Shown here piece after piece: positions 44,073-53,797 of a DNA stretch of 64,000 nucleotides. Position 1 is the first letter of the stretch. Every line of letters begins with the position of its first letter. The position numbers and the translations under genes were made by a program. The notes beneath the pieces were generated by a model. That model was not told the DNA's origin, ran no database searches, and worked only from the letters and a program-made list of their open reading frames with translations. Source of the DNA: Variovorax sp. S12S4 (GTDB lineage Bacteria; Pseudomonadota; Gammaproteobacteria; Burkholderiales; Burkholderiaceae_C). Location: assembly GCF_023195515.1 (NCBI RefSeq), contig NZ_JALPKR020000002.1, positions 4,131,001-4,195,000 on the forward strand, read 5' to 3'.

Positions 44073-45161
44073 TCAGGCGGCGGCGACACGTTCGGCAATC
44101 GCCATCCCAATTTCGGTGGTCGATGCCGTGCCGCCCAGGTCGCGGGTGCGCGGCCCGTCGCGCAGCACCGCCTCGATCGCGCCAAGGATGGCGTCGTGCG
44201 CGGCGCGGCCCGCGCCCTGGCCCTGAGTGAGGAAGTCCAGCATCAGCGCGCCCGACCAGATCATCGCGATCGGATTTGCAATGTTCTGACCGTAGATGTC
44301 GGGCGCCGAGCCGTGCACCGGCTCGAAGAGCGACGGAAACTTGCGGTCCGGATTCAGGTTGGCCGAGGGCGCAAGGCCTATGGTGCCGGTGGTGGCCGGA
44401 CCGAGGTCGGAGAGGATGTCGCCGAACAGGTTGCTTGCCACCACCACGTCGAAGCGCGTGGGCTGCAGCACGAAGCGCGCCGAGAGAATGTCGATGTGCT
44501 GCTTGTCGACCGTCACCTCGGGGTAGTCGCGGCCGATGGCGTCGGCGCGGCCGTCCCACCACGGCATGCTGATCGCGATGCCGTTGCTCTTGGTGGCCAC
44601 TGTGAGGTGCTTGCGCGCGCGGCTTTCGGCAAGCTCGTAGGCATAGCGCAGCACGCGGTCGGTGCCGTGGCGCGAGAAGACCGATTCCTGGATCACGATC
44701 TCGCGCTCGGTGCCTTCGTACATCACGCCGCCGAGCGAGGTGTATTCGCCCTCGGTGTTCTCGCGCACCACCAGGTAGTCGATGTCGCCTGGCTTGCGGC
44801 CGGCCAGCGGGCAGGGCACGCCCTCGAACAGGCGCACCGGGCGCAGGTTCACGTACTGGTCGAACTCGCGGCGAAACTTGAGCAGCGATCCCCAGAGCGA
44901 CACATGGTCGGGCACCGTTTCGGGCCAGCCGACGGCGCCGAAGTACAGGGCGTCCACGCCGCGCAACTGCTCTTTCCAGTCGTCCGGCATCATCTGGCCG
45001 TGCTCGGCGTAGTAGTCGCAGCTGGCCCAGTCGATGGTGCGGCAATCGAGCTCGAAGCCGAAGCGCTCGGCCGCCGCCAGCACCACGCGCAGGCCCTCGG
45101 GCATCACTTCCTTGCCGATGCCGTCGCCGGCAATCAGCGCAATCCGGAATGTCGGGGTCAT
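44073..45161 (-). CDS. Tartrate/D-malate-type dehydrogenase (isopropylmalate dehydrogenase family)
   Basis: A 362-residue beta-decarboxylating dehydrogenase. Segments IALIAGDGIGKEVMPEGLRV, YLVVRENTEGEYTSLGG, ASNLFGDILSDLGPATTG and FEPVHGSAPDIYGQNIANPIA are the family's. The sequence is closest to the TtuC/DmlA-type tartrate dehydrogenase/decarboxylase, which acts on 2-hydroxy acids such as tartrate or D-malate. It overlaps the ABC ATPase gene upstream by four bases and lies in the same operon as the aldehyde dehydrogenase. Confidence 0.88.
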   Translation of the reverse strand: MTPTFRIALIAGDGIGKEVMPEGLRVVLAAAERFGFELDCRTIDWASCDYYAEHGQMMPDDWKEQLRGVDALYFGAVGWPETVPDHVSLWGSLLKFRREFDQYVNLRPVRLFEGVPCPLAGRKPGDIDYLVVRENTEGEYTSLGGVMYEGTEREIVIQESVFSRHGTDRVLRYAYELAESRARKHLTVATKSNGIAISMPWWDGRADAIGRDYPEVTVDKQHIDILSARFVLQPTRFDVVVASNLFGDILSDLGPATTGTIGLAPSANLNPDRKFPSLFEPVHGSAPDIYGQNIANPIAMIWSGALMLDFLTQGQGAGRAAHDAILGAIEAVLRDGPRTRDLGGTASTTEIGMAIAERVAAA

Positions 45162-46807
45162 GCGTGTATCTCCCTGTTGGCGTGGGCTGCTGCCGCGGCC
45201 GCGTGGTCCATGTCGTCGAGCCAGCCGCGGCGCAGTTCGGGCACCGATCGCGCGAGCAGCTGGTAGTAGGGGTGGTGCGGCCCGCGGTCGTAGTCGGCGC
45301 GCGCCACTTGCGAGAGCTTGCGGCCGTGCTGCATGACCACGATTTCGTCGCACACCGAGCGCACGGTGTGCAGGTCGTGGCTGATGAAGAGGTAGGACAC
45401 GCCCAACTCGCGCCGCAGCTCGGCCATGAGGTCGAGCACCGCCGCCGCCACCACGGTGTCCAGTGCAGAGGTCACCTCGTCGCACAGGATCAGGTCGGGC
45501 TCGGCCGCCAACGCACGTGCCAGGTTCACGCGCTGCTTCTGCCCGCCCGAGAGCCCGCCCGGCAGCCGGTCAGCCACCGTGCGCGGCAGCTTCACCAGGT
45601 CGAGCAGCTCGAAGATGCGCTGCTTGAGCGGTTCGCCGCGCAAGCCCTTGTAGAACTGCAGCGGCCGCGCCAGGATGCGCCAGATGGTCTGCGAGGGGTT
45701 CAAGGCCGTGTCGGCCATCTGGAACACGATCTGGATGCGGCGCAGCTCTTCGGGGCTGCGCTGCTGCAGCGTGGGCTTGAGCGCGTGCCCGTCGAACGTG
45801 ATGCTGCCGTGGCAGGGCTTGAGCAGGCCCGCAACTGCGCGAGCGAGCGTGGTCTTCCCGGAGCCCGATTCGCCGATCACGCCGATGGCCTGCCCGCGGT
45901 ACAGCTTGAGGTTGATGTCCTCGAGGATGAGCTTGGCCGGCTGGCCCTTCGAATCCACCGCGCCGTAGCCGCACGAAAGCTCGCTCACGTGAAGCAGCAG
46001 CGCCGAATCGCCCGAGGCCTGGCCCGAGGCGCGCACGGCGGGCCGCGCCGCCGCCAGCAGGCTCTTGGTGTAGTCGTCCACCGGGGCAGAGAGGATCTGC
46101 TCCGTGGCGTTCAGCTCGCTCATCTTGCCGTTGCGCAGCACCAGGATATGGTCGGCCATTTGCGCCACCACGGCCAGGTCATGGCTCACGTACACGGCGG
46201 TGGCGCGCCGCTCGCGCACCACGCGGCGAAAGGCGCGCAGCACCTCGATCTGCGTCGTCACGTCCAGCGCGGTGGTCGGCTCGTCGAGAATCACCAGGTC
46301 AGGGTCGCCGATCAGCGCCATGGCCGCCATCAGCCGCTGCAGCTGGCCGCCCGAAACCTGGTGCGGATACCGCGCGCCGATGTTTTCCGGATCGGGCAGC
46401 GCCAGCTCGCGGAACAGCTGCACCGCTTTTGCTTCGGCCTCGGCCCGCTTGCACAGGCCATGGATGACGGTCGGTTCGACCACCTGGTCCATGATCGTGC
46501 GCGAGGGATTGAAGGAGGCGGCCGCGCTCTGTGCGATGTAGGAGACCGTGCGGCCGCGCAGCGAGCGCTGCCGCGCCGCATCGAGTGCCAGCACGTCGGT
46601 GTCGCCGATCTGCACGCGGCCGGCCGAGATGCGGCAGCCGCTGCGTGCATAGCCCATCAGCGCCAGCGCGGTGGTGGTCTTGCCGGAACCCGATTCGCCG
46701 ATCAGCGCCAGCACTTCGCCGGGCTGCACGGAAAAGCTCAGGTCATCCACCAGCGTGGTGTCACCAGCCACGATGCGCAGGCCCTGGACAGTGAGTGGTG
46801 CGCCCAT
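45158..46807 (-). CDS. Peptide-type ABC importer, dual ATPase
   Basis: A 549-residue protein with two ATPase domains in one chain. Each has Walker A (GESGSGKTTT; GESGSGKTTL), a signature (VSGGQLQR; LSGGQKQR) and Walker B (DLVILDEPTTALD; DLILCDEVTSALD). The second domain's Walker B reads CDEVTSALD, usual for the DppF/OppF half. It drives uptake with the two permeases and the binding protein encoded upstream. It overlaps the permease gene by one base (TGATG). Confidence 0.93.
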   Translation of the reverse strand: MGAPLTVQGLRIVAGDTTLVDDLSFSVQPGEVLALIGESGSGKTTTALALMGYARSGCRISAGRVQIGDTDVLALDAARQRSLRGRTVSYIAQSAAASFNPSRTIMDQVVEPTVIHGLCKRAEAEAKAVQLFRELALPDPENIGARYPHQVSGGQLQRLMAAMALIGDPDLVILDEPTTALDVTTQIEVLRAFRRVVRERRATAVYVSHDLAVVAQMADHILVLRNGKMSELNATEQILSAPVDDYTKSLLAAARPAVRASGQASGDSALLLHVSELSCGYGAVDSKGQPAKLILEDINLKLYRGQAIGVIGESGSGKTTLARAVAGLLKPCHGSITFDGHALKPTLQQRSPEELRRIQIVFQMADTALNPSQTIWRILARPLQFYKGLRGEPLKQRIFELLDLVKLPRTVADRLPGGLSGGQKQRVNLARALAAEPDLILCDEVTSALDTVVAAAVLDLMAELRRELGVSYLFISHDLHTVRSVCDEIVVMQHGRKLSQVARADYDRGPHHPYYQLLARSVPELRRGWLDDMDHAAAAAAHANREIHA

Positions 46808-47712
46808 CAGCGTGCTCCTCTTTCGCGGGCGGCGCGGCCCGGCAGGTTGTCGATGACGAGATTGACCGCGATGGTCAGGCTCGCGATGGCCAGCGCCGGC
46901 ACGATGACCGAGGCGCCACCCACGGCCAGCGCACCGATGTTCTCGCGCACCAGCGAGCCCCAGTCGGCCGCGGGCGGCTGAATGCCGAGCCCAAGGAAGC
47001 TCAGGCTCGCCAGCAGCAGCACGACGTAGACGAAGCGCAGGCCCAGGTCGGCCAGCATCGGCCCCAGGATGTTGGGCAGGATCTCGCGCAGCATGATGTA
47101 GAGCGTGCCTTCGCCGCGCGTGCGTGCCACGGTCACGTAGTCGAGCGCGTTGATGTTGACGGCCAGCGAGCGCGCCATGCGGTAGGCGCCCGGCACGTAG
47201 ATGATGGCCGCCGTGACCACCAGCATCGGCACCGCGGAGCCGAAGCCCGCCACCATGATGAGCGCGAACATCTTGCTCGGGATTGCAGTGAGCGTGTCGA
47301 GGCCACGGCTCAGCACCGCGTCGATCCAGCGGCCGGTGGCGGCGGCCAAGAGCGCCAGCACGGTGCCGGTTCCGCTTGCGAGCAGCGTGGCCAGCAGCGC
47401 GACGCCGATCGTGTAGCGCGCCCCCTCGATGATGAGCGCCAGCATGTCGCGGCCGAGGTAGTCGGTGCCCAGCCAGTGCTTCGCGCTGATCGGCTCGAAG
47501 ACGTTCGAGGTGCCCGCGGCCGCCGTGCCGTGCGAGAGCATCCAGGGGCCGAGCAGCGCCGCGAGCAGCCAGAACAGCAGCACCGCGAGCCCGAGCAGGC
47601 CGGATGGGCCGAAGCCGGCGAGCCAGCGCAAAGGCCCGCCTCGGCGTTCTTGGGGAACCGGCGCCAGCAAAGCCGCGGCGCTCGCGACCGTTGAAGTTGT
47701 GGACGTTTCCAT
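46807..47712 (-). CDS. Peptide-type ABC importer permease (DppC-like)
   Basis: A 301-residue inner-membrane permease with about six helices. The N-terminal OppC-type start (LLGLAVLLFWLLAALLGPWML), the segment HWLGTDYLGRDML, and the EAA loop region (ARTRGEGTLYIMLREILPNI) are typical. Its partner is the DppB-like permease 15 bases away. Confidence 0.92.
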   Translation of the reverse strand: METSTTSTVASAAALLAPVPQERRGGPLRWLAGFGPSGLLGLAVLLFWLLAALLGPWMLSHGTAAAGTSNVFEPISAKHWLGTDYLGRDMLALIIEGARYTIGVALLATLLASGTGTVLALLAAATGRWIDAVLSRGLDTLTAIPSKMFALIMVAGFGSAVPMLVVTAAIIYVPGAYRMARSLAVNINALDYVTVARTRGEGTLYIMLREILPNILGPMLADLGLRFVYVVLLLASLSFLGLGIQPPAADWGSLVRENIGALAVGGASVIVPALAIASLTIAVNLVIDNLPGRAARERGAR

Positions 47713-47726
47713 GAAGCTTCCTTCCT

Positions 47727-48683
47727 TCAGCGGTGCCGCAGCCGCGGGTTGGCGAGAATGCCGAAGATGTCGGCCGTCGTCACCAGGATCAGATAGGCAC
47801 AGCAGAAGATCATGGCGCAGGTCTGCACCAGCGGCATGTCGCGCTGCGAGACGCCGTCGACCATCAGCTTGGCGATGCCCGGGTAGTTGAAGATGGTCTC
47901 GACGATGATCACGCCGCCGAGCAGGTACGACAGGCTCAACGCCACGGCGTTGGCAATCGGCCCCACCGCATTGGGCAGCGCGTGCGCCAGCACCATGCGC
48001 ATGGGCGAGGCGCCCTTGAGCCGCACCATCTCGATGTAGGGCGCCTCAAGCTGGTCGATGACCGCGGCGCGCGTCATGCGCATCATCTGCGCCACGATCA
48101 CGCAGCACAGCACCAGCACCGGCATTGCAAACGCGCGCAGCAGCTGGCCCAGCGACTCGATGTCGTTGACGAACGAGAGCGCCGGCAGCCAGCGCAGCTT
48201 GACCGCGAACACCAGCACCGCCAGCGTTGCCACCAGGAACTCCGGCACCGACACCACACCCACCGCCGTCGTCGAAGCCGCCCGGTCGAACCACGAGCCG
48301 CGCCATACCGCCGAGGCGATGCCCAGCGCCAGCGCAATCGGCACCGAGAACAGGGCAGTGACGGCGGCCAGCAGCAGCGAGTTGGGCAGGCGGCTGGCAA
48401 CCAGTTCAGCCACCGGCATCTGCGTGGTCGCGGAGCGGCCGGGGTCGCCCTTGAGCATGCCGACGAGCCACTTGGCGTAGCGTTCGGGTGCGGGCACGTC
48501 CAGGCCCATCTGGGCGCGCAACGCGGCCACGGCTTCGGGCGTGGCGTCCTGGCCGAGCTGCTCCTGCGCGGCATCGCCGGGCAGTACCGCGGTGATCGAG
48601 AACACGACCACCGACACCGCCAGCAGCGACAACAGCGCCAGCGCGATGCGCTGGGCCAGAAGCTTCAGGATCACATGGTTCAT
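47727..48683 (-). CDS. Peptide-type ABC importer permease (DppB-like)
   Basis: A 318-residue permease with an N-terminal helix (LALLSLLAVSVVVFSITAVLPGD), the DppB signature AEQLGQDATPEAV-like QEQLGQDATPEAVAALRAQMG and the EAA-loop region EMVRLKGASPMRMVLAHALPN. It forms the channel with the DppC-like partner. It follows the binding-protein gene with a 40-base gap. Confidence 0.92.
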   Translation of the reverse strand: MNHVILKLLAQRIALALLSLLAVSVVVFSITAVLPGDAAQEQLGQDATPEAVAALRAQMGLDVPAPERYAKWLVGMLKGDPGRSATTQMPVAELVASRLPNSLLLAAVTALFSVPIALALGIASAVWRGSWFDRAASTTAVGVVSVPEFLVATLAVLVFAVKLRWLPALSFVNDIESLGQLLRAFAMPVLVLCCVIVAQMMRMTRAAVIDQLEAPYIEMVRLKGASPMRMVLAHALPNAVGPIANAVALSLSYLLGGVIIVETIFNYPGIAKLMVDGVSQRDMPLVQTCAMIFCCAYLILVTTADIFGILANPRLRHR

Positions 48684-48723
48684 GTCGATGCTCCTGGAGA
48701 CGAAGCGGACGACCGCGGACGCG

Positions 48724-50347
48724 TTATGCCTCCAGCCATACGTTCTCTGCGAAGTTGTAGCCCATGAGGCCGCCCAGCGGAATGGGCGACAAGCCCTTGA
48801 GCTTGGAGCTGTGGCCGTCGATGCTCGACAGGAACAGCGGAATGCCGATGCCGGCGTCCTGGTGGATCATGGTCTGCATGTCCGCATACATCTGCTTGCG
48901 CTTGGCCACGTCGGTCTCGGCGCGCGAGGCGAGCAGCAGCTGGTCGAACTTCTCGCTCTTCCAGCGCGATTCGTTCCATGCCGCACCCGACTGGAAAGAA
49001 CTGCGTCAGCAGCACGTCGGCGCTCGGGCGCGGGTTCACGTTGCCGAAGCCCACGTGGCTGTTGAGCCAGTGGTTCGACCAGTAGCCGTCGGCGGGCATG
49101 CGCTTGATGTCGATCTCCAGCCCTGCGCGCTGCGCCGTCTGCTGCAGCAACAAGGCCATCTCCACCGAGTACAGCGCCGCGGGCGACGCCACCATCGGCA
49201 CCTTGCCTGTGATGCCGGACTTCTGCAGGTGGAACTTCGCCTTGTCGAGGTCGAAGGGGCGCTGCGGCAGGCCGGCGAAGTAGAAGCGGTTGGTCGGGTC
49301 GACGGGCTGGTCGTTGGCGACCACCGCGTAGTCGAGCGCAATGGTCTTCTTCATCTGCTCGCGGTCGAACAGGTGCTTCATGCCGAGCACGAAGTCCGGG
49401 TTGGCGCCGGGGCCCACGTCCTTGCGCATCACCAGGTCGGAGTACTGGCCCGACTGGGTGACGAATATGCCGAAGCCGGGCGTGTCCTTCACGCGCGCCA
49501 CCGAACGCGGGTTGACCGAGCCGACCAGGTCCAGGCCGCCTGAGAGCAGCGCGTTGACGCGCGCGCTCTCGTCGCCGATGCCCACGAACTCGATCTCGTC
49601 GAGGTAGGGCTTGCCGGGCTTCCAGTAGGCGTCGTTGCGCACCATGAGCGAGCGCACGCCGGGTTTGAATTCCTTGAGCTTGTAGGGACCGGTGCCGATG
49701 CCGGCATTGAAGTCTGTGGTGCCTTCCTTGACGATGTGGAAGTGGAAGGTGCCCAGGATCACCGGCAGGTCGGCGTTCGGCGCGGTGAGCACGAAGGTCA
49801 CCTCGCTCGGGCCGGTGGCCTTGGCGCTTTCGATCTGGTCGGCAAGGATCTTGGCCTTGGAGGCGGTGGCCGCATCCTTGTGGCGCATGACCGAAAACAC
49901 CACGTCGGCGGGCGCGAGCGCTTTGCCGTCGTGAAAGGTCACGCCCTTGCGTAGCGTGAAGACCCAGGTCTTGGCGTCCTTGGTGGTGAACGATTCGGCC
50001 AGCGCGGGCTGCGGCGTGAGGCTGGCGTCCAGCGAGGTCAGGCCGTTGTAGATCATGTTGCAGCGCGAGTAGTCGGTCTGGTTCGACTGCTTGGCCGGAT
50101 CGAGCGTGTCGGTGGCGGCGGCAGTGGCGCCCGCCACGCGGATTCGGCCACCCTTCCTGGGCGTTTGCGCGTGGGCGGACACCGCCATGCCTGCCAGGCT
50201 GCCGGCGAGCGTGGCCTGCATGCCGCCCGCCACCAGCATCGTGAGGATGTCGCGCCGCGATGCGCCGCGTTTCAGCGATGCCATCACGCGAAGGCTTTCG
50301 TCGGGACCGACGAGGTTTTCGAACCTCTTGTTGCTGCTGTCGCTCAT
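48724..50347 (-). CDS. Peptide-type ABC solute-binding protein (one extra base near 48992)
   Basis: A family 5 binding protein of about 540 residues. The signal region carries a double Arg (KRGASRRDILTMLVAGGMQATLAGS), which looks like a Tat signal. The body shows KTWVFTLRKGVTFHDGKALAPA and later MALLLQQTAQRAGLEIDI. The frame breaks where FFPVG appears in place of FFQSGAAWNESRWKS. Removing one base near 48992-48994 restores the expected end (MIHQDAGIGIPLFLSSIDGH to WLEA at 48724). Ligand is unknown; the operon's enzymes suggest a small amine or opine-like compound. Confidence 0.88.
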
Positions 50348-50423
50348 GGTGGGGTACTCCTGTGGGCCGGTGGCTGAAGGTTGTGGAACAAACAAGAAAC
50401 GGAAACGGCGGGCTTGCGGGCAC

Positions 50424-51716
50424 TCAGGCCAGCTTGTCCTTGAGCGAGTAATAAAGCCCCACCGCCGGCAAGAACCAGGGCGGGCCGAAGTGGCCGGGAA
50501 TGGCAGGCCAGTCGCGGCCCTGCCAGGGGTTGGCGCCGGCGTCGCCGTTCATCAAGGCGGCCATGCGCTCGCCCATGTGAACCGACATCTGCGTGCCGTG
50601 GCCGCTGTACCCCATGGCGTAGTAAAGGCCGTTGCGCTCGCCGGCGTGAGGCAGGCGGTCTTGCGTCATGTCGACCAGTCCGCCCCAGCAGTAGTCCAGC
50701 CGCACGGCGCCGAGCTGCGGAAAGGTTTCGGCCAGCCCGGCGCGCAGGATTTCGCCGCTGGCCATATCCGATTGGGGGCTGGAGACGGAGAAGCGCGCGC
50801 GTCCGCCGAACACCAGCCGGTGATCGGCCGTGAGCCGGAAATAGTGATGGATGTTCGCGACCGTGGTGTAGGTGCGCCGGGCCGCGAGCAGCGCCTGCGC
50901 GCGCTCGGCACCCAGCGGCTCGGTGACCACGATGAAACTGCCGATGGGCACGATGCGCCGGCGCAGCCAGCCGAAGCTGCCGTAGCCGCCGTGCCGCGTG
51001 GCGCCGGTGGCCAGCAGCACCTGCTGCGCGGTGACGATGCCGCCGGCGGTGTGCAGCCGGTGCGCGCGGCTTTGGCCCAGCCGCTCGATGCGGTTCACCT
51101 GCGTGCCGGTGTGAATCTGCGCGCCGTGGCGCTCCGCGGCCGAGGCCAGGCCCTGGGCGAAGCGGCCCATGTGCATCTGGCCGCTGCGCTTGTAGAGGAG
51201 GCCGCCGTGGAAGCGCTCGCTCTGCACCTCGCTGCGCACCTGCGCCGCATCGAGCACTTCGACATCGGTGTCCACGCCGTCGCCGATCAGGCGCTGCGCA
51301 CTGCGTTCGAGCGCGGCCATCTGTTGGGCGCGCGTGGCGAGCTTCAGCTTGCCGTGACGCATGAAGTCGCAGTCGATGGCTTCATCGCGCACCAGCCGCG
51401 CCACGGTGTCTACCGCATCGTCGTAGGCGCGGTACCAGGCACGGGCCTTTTCAATGCCGACCTTGGCGGCCACATCGGCATAGTCCACCGCCAGCCCGTT
51501 GTTCACATGGCCGCCATTGCGCCCCGATGCTTCGGCGGCCACGCGCGTGCCGGCCTCCAGCACCGCGACGCGCGCACCGCGCTTGGCCAGCGCCAGCGCC
51601 GCCGAAAGGCCCGTGAAGCCGCCGCCCACGATCGCGACGTCGACCTGCGCCGGCAGCGCATGCACTGCGGGAGCGAAGGCCGGCGCGGAATCGGTCCAGT
51701 AGGAGTCGAGCTTCAT
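50424..51716 (-). CDS. FAD-dependent amine oxidase (PuuB/OrdL-like), second copy
   Basis: A 430-residue DAO-family flavoprotein. FAD motifs: DVAIVGGGFTGLSAALALAK and AAEASGRNGGHVNNGLAVDY; the C-terminal FAD loop is MGYSGHGTQMSVHMGERMA. It resembles the oxidase at 20638 in fold but has its own N-terminus and different substrate-side residues. In this operon it would oxidise the imported amine to an aldehyde, which the aldehyde dehydrogenase then oxidises. Confidence 0.88.
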   Translation of the reverse strand: MKLDSYWTDSAPAFAPAVHALPAQVDVAIVGGGFTGLSAALALAKRGARVAVLEAGTRVAAEASGRNGGHVNNGLAVDYADVAAKVGIEKARAWYRAYDDAVDTVARLVRDEAIDCDFMRHGKLKLATRAQQMAALERSAQRLIGDGVDTDVEVLDAAQVRSEVQSERFHGGLLYKRSGQMHMGRFAQGLASAAERHGAQIHTGTQVNRIERLGQSRAHRLHTAGGIVTAQQVLLATGATRHGGYGSFGWLRRRIVPIGSFIVVTEPLGAERAQALLAARRTYTTVANIHHYFRLTADHRLVFGGRARFSVSSPQSDMASGEILRAGLAETFPQLGAVRLDYCWGGLVDMTQDRLPHAGERNGLYYAMGYSGHGTQMSVHMGERMAALMNGDAGANPWQGRDWPAIPGHFGPPWFLPAVGLYYSLKDKLA

Positions 51717-51742
51717 GGCGTGGGGCGTTTCAATCTAGAAGA

Positions 51743-52408
51743 TCAGAGCCCGACGACGCCGGGCAGGCCGCCGATGTCCTTGATCTCGGTGTAGCGGTAG
51801 GCCGGGTTGCCCGGGCCGTGGCCGCGGTTCACGAACACCTTGTTGACAATGCCGATGTCGTCGGCCGACATCAGGTCGTAGCGCAGGCTGGAGGACACGT
51901 GCAGCACGTCTTCCGGGTTGCAGCCGAGCGAGTCGAGCATGTATTCGAAGGCCTGCAGGCGCGGCTTGTAGGCCTGGGCCTGCTGCGCGGTGTACACGCG
52001 GTGGAACGGCGCGCCGAGCATGGCCACGTTCTTCTGGATCTGGTCGTCCGATGCGTTCGACAGAATGACCAGCGGAATTTCCTTGGCCACCTTGGCAAGG
52101 CCCGCGGCCACGTCGTCATGCGGGCCCCAGGTGGGCACGGCGTCGTAGTACTTCTGGCCGTCGCTGTCGAAGTACTGGATCTTCCATTTCTTGCACAGGC
52201 GGCGCACTGCATTCTTCAGCACCACCTCGTAGGGCTGCCACGCGCCCAGCACTTCGTCGAAGCGGTAGGCCGTGAAGTCAGTGACGAACTGGTCCATCTG
52301 CTCGGGCTTGATGCGGTCGGCGAAGAGGTCGACGGTCAGCTCCTTCATGCGGAACCGGGTGAGGGTGCCGTAGCAGTCGAAGGTCACGTATTTGGGACGG
52401 AAAGTCAT
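51743..52408 (-). CDS. HAD-family hydrolase, haloacid dehalogenase type II-like
   Basis: A 221-residue HAD protein. Motif I is VTFDCYGTLTRFRM, with one Asp and Tyr at position +2 as in type II haloacid dehalogenases; motif II is VILSNASDDQ, the Lys is in QAYKPRLQAF, and the acidic end is SADDIGIVNKVFVNRG. It may act as a dehalogenase or as a phosphatase of small molecules. It is the first gene of the long minus-strand operon. Confidence 0.85.
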   Translation of the reverse strand: MTFRPKYVTFDCYGTLTRFRMKELTVDLFADRIKPEQMDQFVTDFTAYRFDEVLGAWQPYEVVLKNAVRRLCKKWKIQYFDSDGQKYYDAVPTWGPHDDVAAGLAKVAKEIPLVILSNASDDQIQKNVAMLGAPFHRVYTAQQAQAYKPRLQAFEYMLDSLGCNPEDVLHVSSSLRYDLMSADDIGIVNKVFVNRGHGPGNPAYRYTEIKDIGGLPGVVGL

Positions 52409-52449
52409 GGTCTCGGTTCCTGTTCAAGGGGTGGCAAATGCGACAAACT

Positions 52450-52470
52450 CATTACGAAGTCATTACGAAG
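52450..52470. promoter_or_regulatory. Direct repeat upstream of the long operon
   Basis: CATTACGAAG occurs twice at 52450 and 52461, an exact 11-bp period that puts both copies on one face of the helix. It lies about 40-60 bases upstream of the HAD gene, a suitable place for a regulator. The rest of the 475-base gap to the GNAT gene shows no gene I can support. Confidence 0.4.
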
Positions 52471-52883
52471 CGATTGCAGCACGCACTCGCTCGAGGTATG
52501 TAGGGAAAAACGGCGCCTGGCGAAACGAAGCTGCGGTTTGCGATGCCGGCGACGGCATGGCGTGCGGTGTGCCCTGCGTGCGTGCGGCCATGCACCGTGG
52601 TGCGTCGCGGCAAAGCCGATTGGCACGCTTTTGAAGCGCGCATCAGCTTGGCGGATGAAAGGGCGTGCATGGCGTAGGTGGCAAGGAAGTGGCGGTCGAT
52701 CCTAGGCACGATGGCTCAGCATTTGTGTGCGTATGCAGGCGCTGCGCCGCAGCGAATTGCAAAACCGGGGTGCTCTGCAACCGAAGCTTGCAAGTTGCGA
52801 AATGGGTCGATTTCGGTCTGGTGCGGGGCCGCAATGTCGTCCAAGATGGATGCGCCATTCCGCTGAAACCGAGAGTTTTCCCT

Positions 52884-53762
52884 ATGCCTGAACCCATTTC
52901 GAACGCACCCGCCATGGACGGCGTGGTGCTCAGACCGATGACGGCCGCCGACCTTCCGCATGCGCATGCGCTCTCGGCCGAACTGCGCTGGCCGCACCGT
53001 CCCGCCGACTGGGAGCAGATGTTCTCGCATGCCGAAGGCGTTGCCGCCGAGCGCGACGGCGAACTCATCGCCACGGGCTTGCGCTGGCTATGGGGCAAGA
53101 CCCACGCCACCATAGGTTTGGTGATCGTCTCGCCCGCCTGCCAGGGCCGCCGCATCGGGCACCGGCTCATGAGCGCATTGCTCGACGGACTGGACGATCG
53201 CACGGTGCTGCTGCATGCCACGGCTGAGGGGCGGGGGCTTTATGAGCGGCTCGGCTTTGTGCGCACCGGCGAGATGCGGCAGCACCAGGGCCTTGCACAG
53301 CCGGCACCGCTGATTGCGCTGCAGCCCGGCTGGCGTCTGCGGCCCGCGGGCCTCAACGAATTGCCCGCGCTTCAATCGCTCGATGCGGCGGCACGAGGCA
53401 TGCCGCGCGACGCGCTGATTGCCGAGCTGCTGCAAACCGCCGACGCCTGCGTGGTGCTCGACCATGACAACGAGCCGAAAGGCTTTGCCATGCTGCGGCG
53501 CTTTGGCCGCGGCCATTCCATCGGGCCGGTGGTCGCGCCAGATGCCGAGGGCGCGAAGGCGTTGATTGCGCACCTTGCGGGGTTGAACGCCGGCAACTTC
53601 ACGCGCATCGACATCGACTTCGACAGCGGGCTGGCCGAATGGCTCGAGAGCATCGGGCTGCTGCGCGTGGATGCGCCGACAACGATGGTGCGGGGTGAGG
53701 CGCCTGCTGTGCCTGTGGGTTCGCCCTCGTTGTTTGCCATCGTTACGCAGGCTGTGGGCTAG
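52884..53762 (+). CDS. GNAT acetyltransferase, two-domain
   Basis: A 292-residue protein with an N-terminal GNAT domain: RPMTAADLPHAHALSAELRW at the start and the acetyl-CoA loop VSPACQGRRIGHRLMSALLDG followed by ERLGFVRTGEM. A second GNAT-like half (LRPAGLNELPALQSLDAAAR, DNEPKGFAMLRRFGRGHSIG) follows, as in the YitH-type proteins. The substrate is unknown. The ATG at 52884 is preceded by no strong ribosome site. It runs opposite to the long operon from a shared intergenic region. Confidence 0.82.
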   Translation: MPEPISNAPAMDGVVLRPMTAADLPHAHALSAELRWPHRPADWEQMFSHAEGVAAERDGELIATGLRWLWGKTHATIGLVIVSPACQGRRIGHRLMSALLDGLDDRTVLLHATAEGRGLYERLGFVRTGEMRQHQGLAQPAPLIALQPGWRLRPAGLNELPALQSLDAAARGMPRDALIAELLQTADACVVLDHDNEPKGFAMLRRFGRGHSIGPVVAPDAEGAKALIAHLAGLNAGNFTRIDIDFDSGLAEWLESIGLLRVDAPTTMVRGEAPAVPVGSPSLFAIVTQAVG

Positions 53763-53797
53763 GTTTCGGGTCTTCGCGTTGGGTGTTGCGCGCCGTC

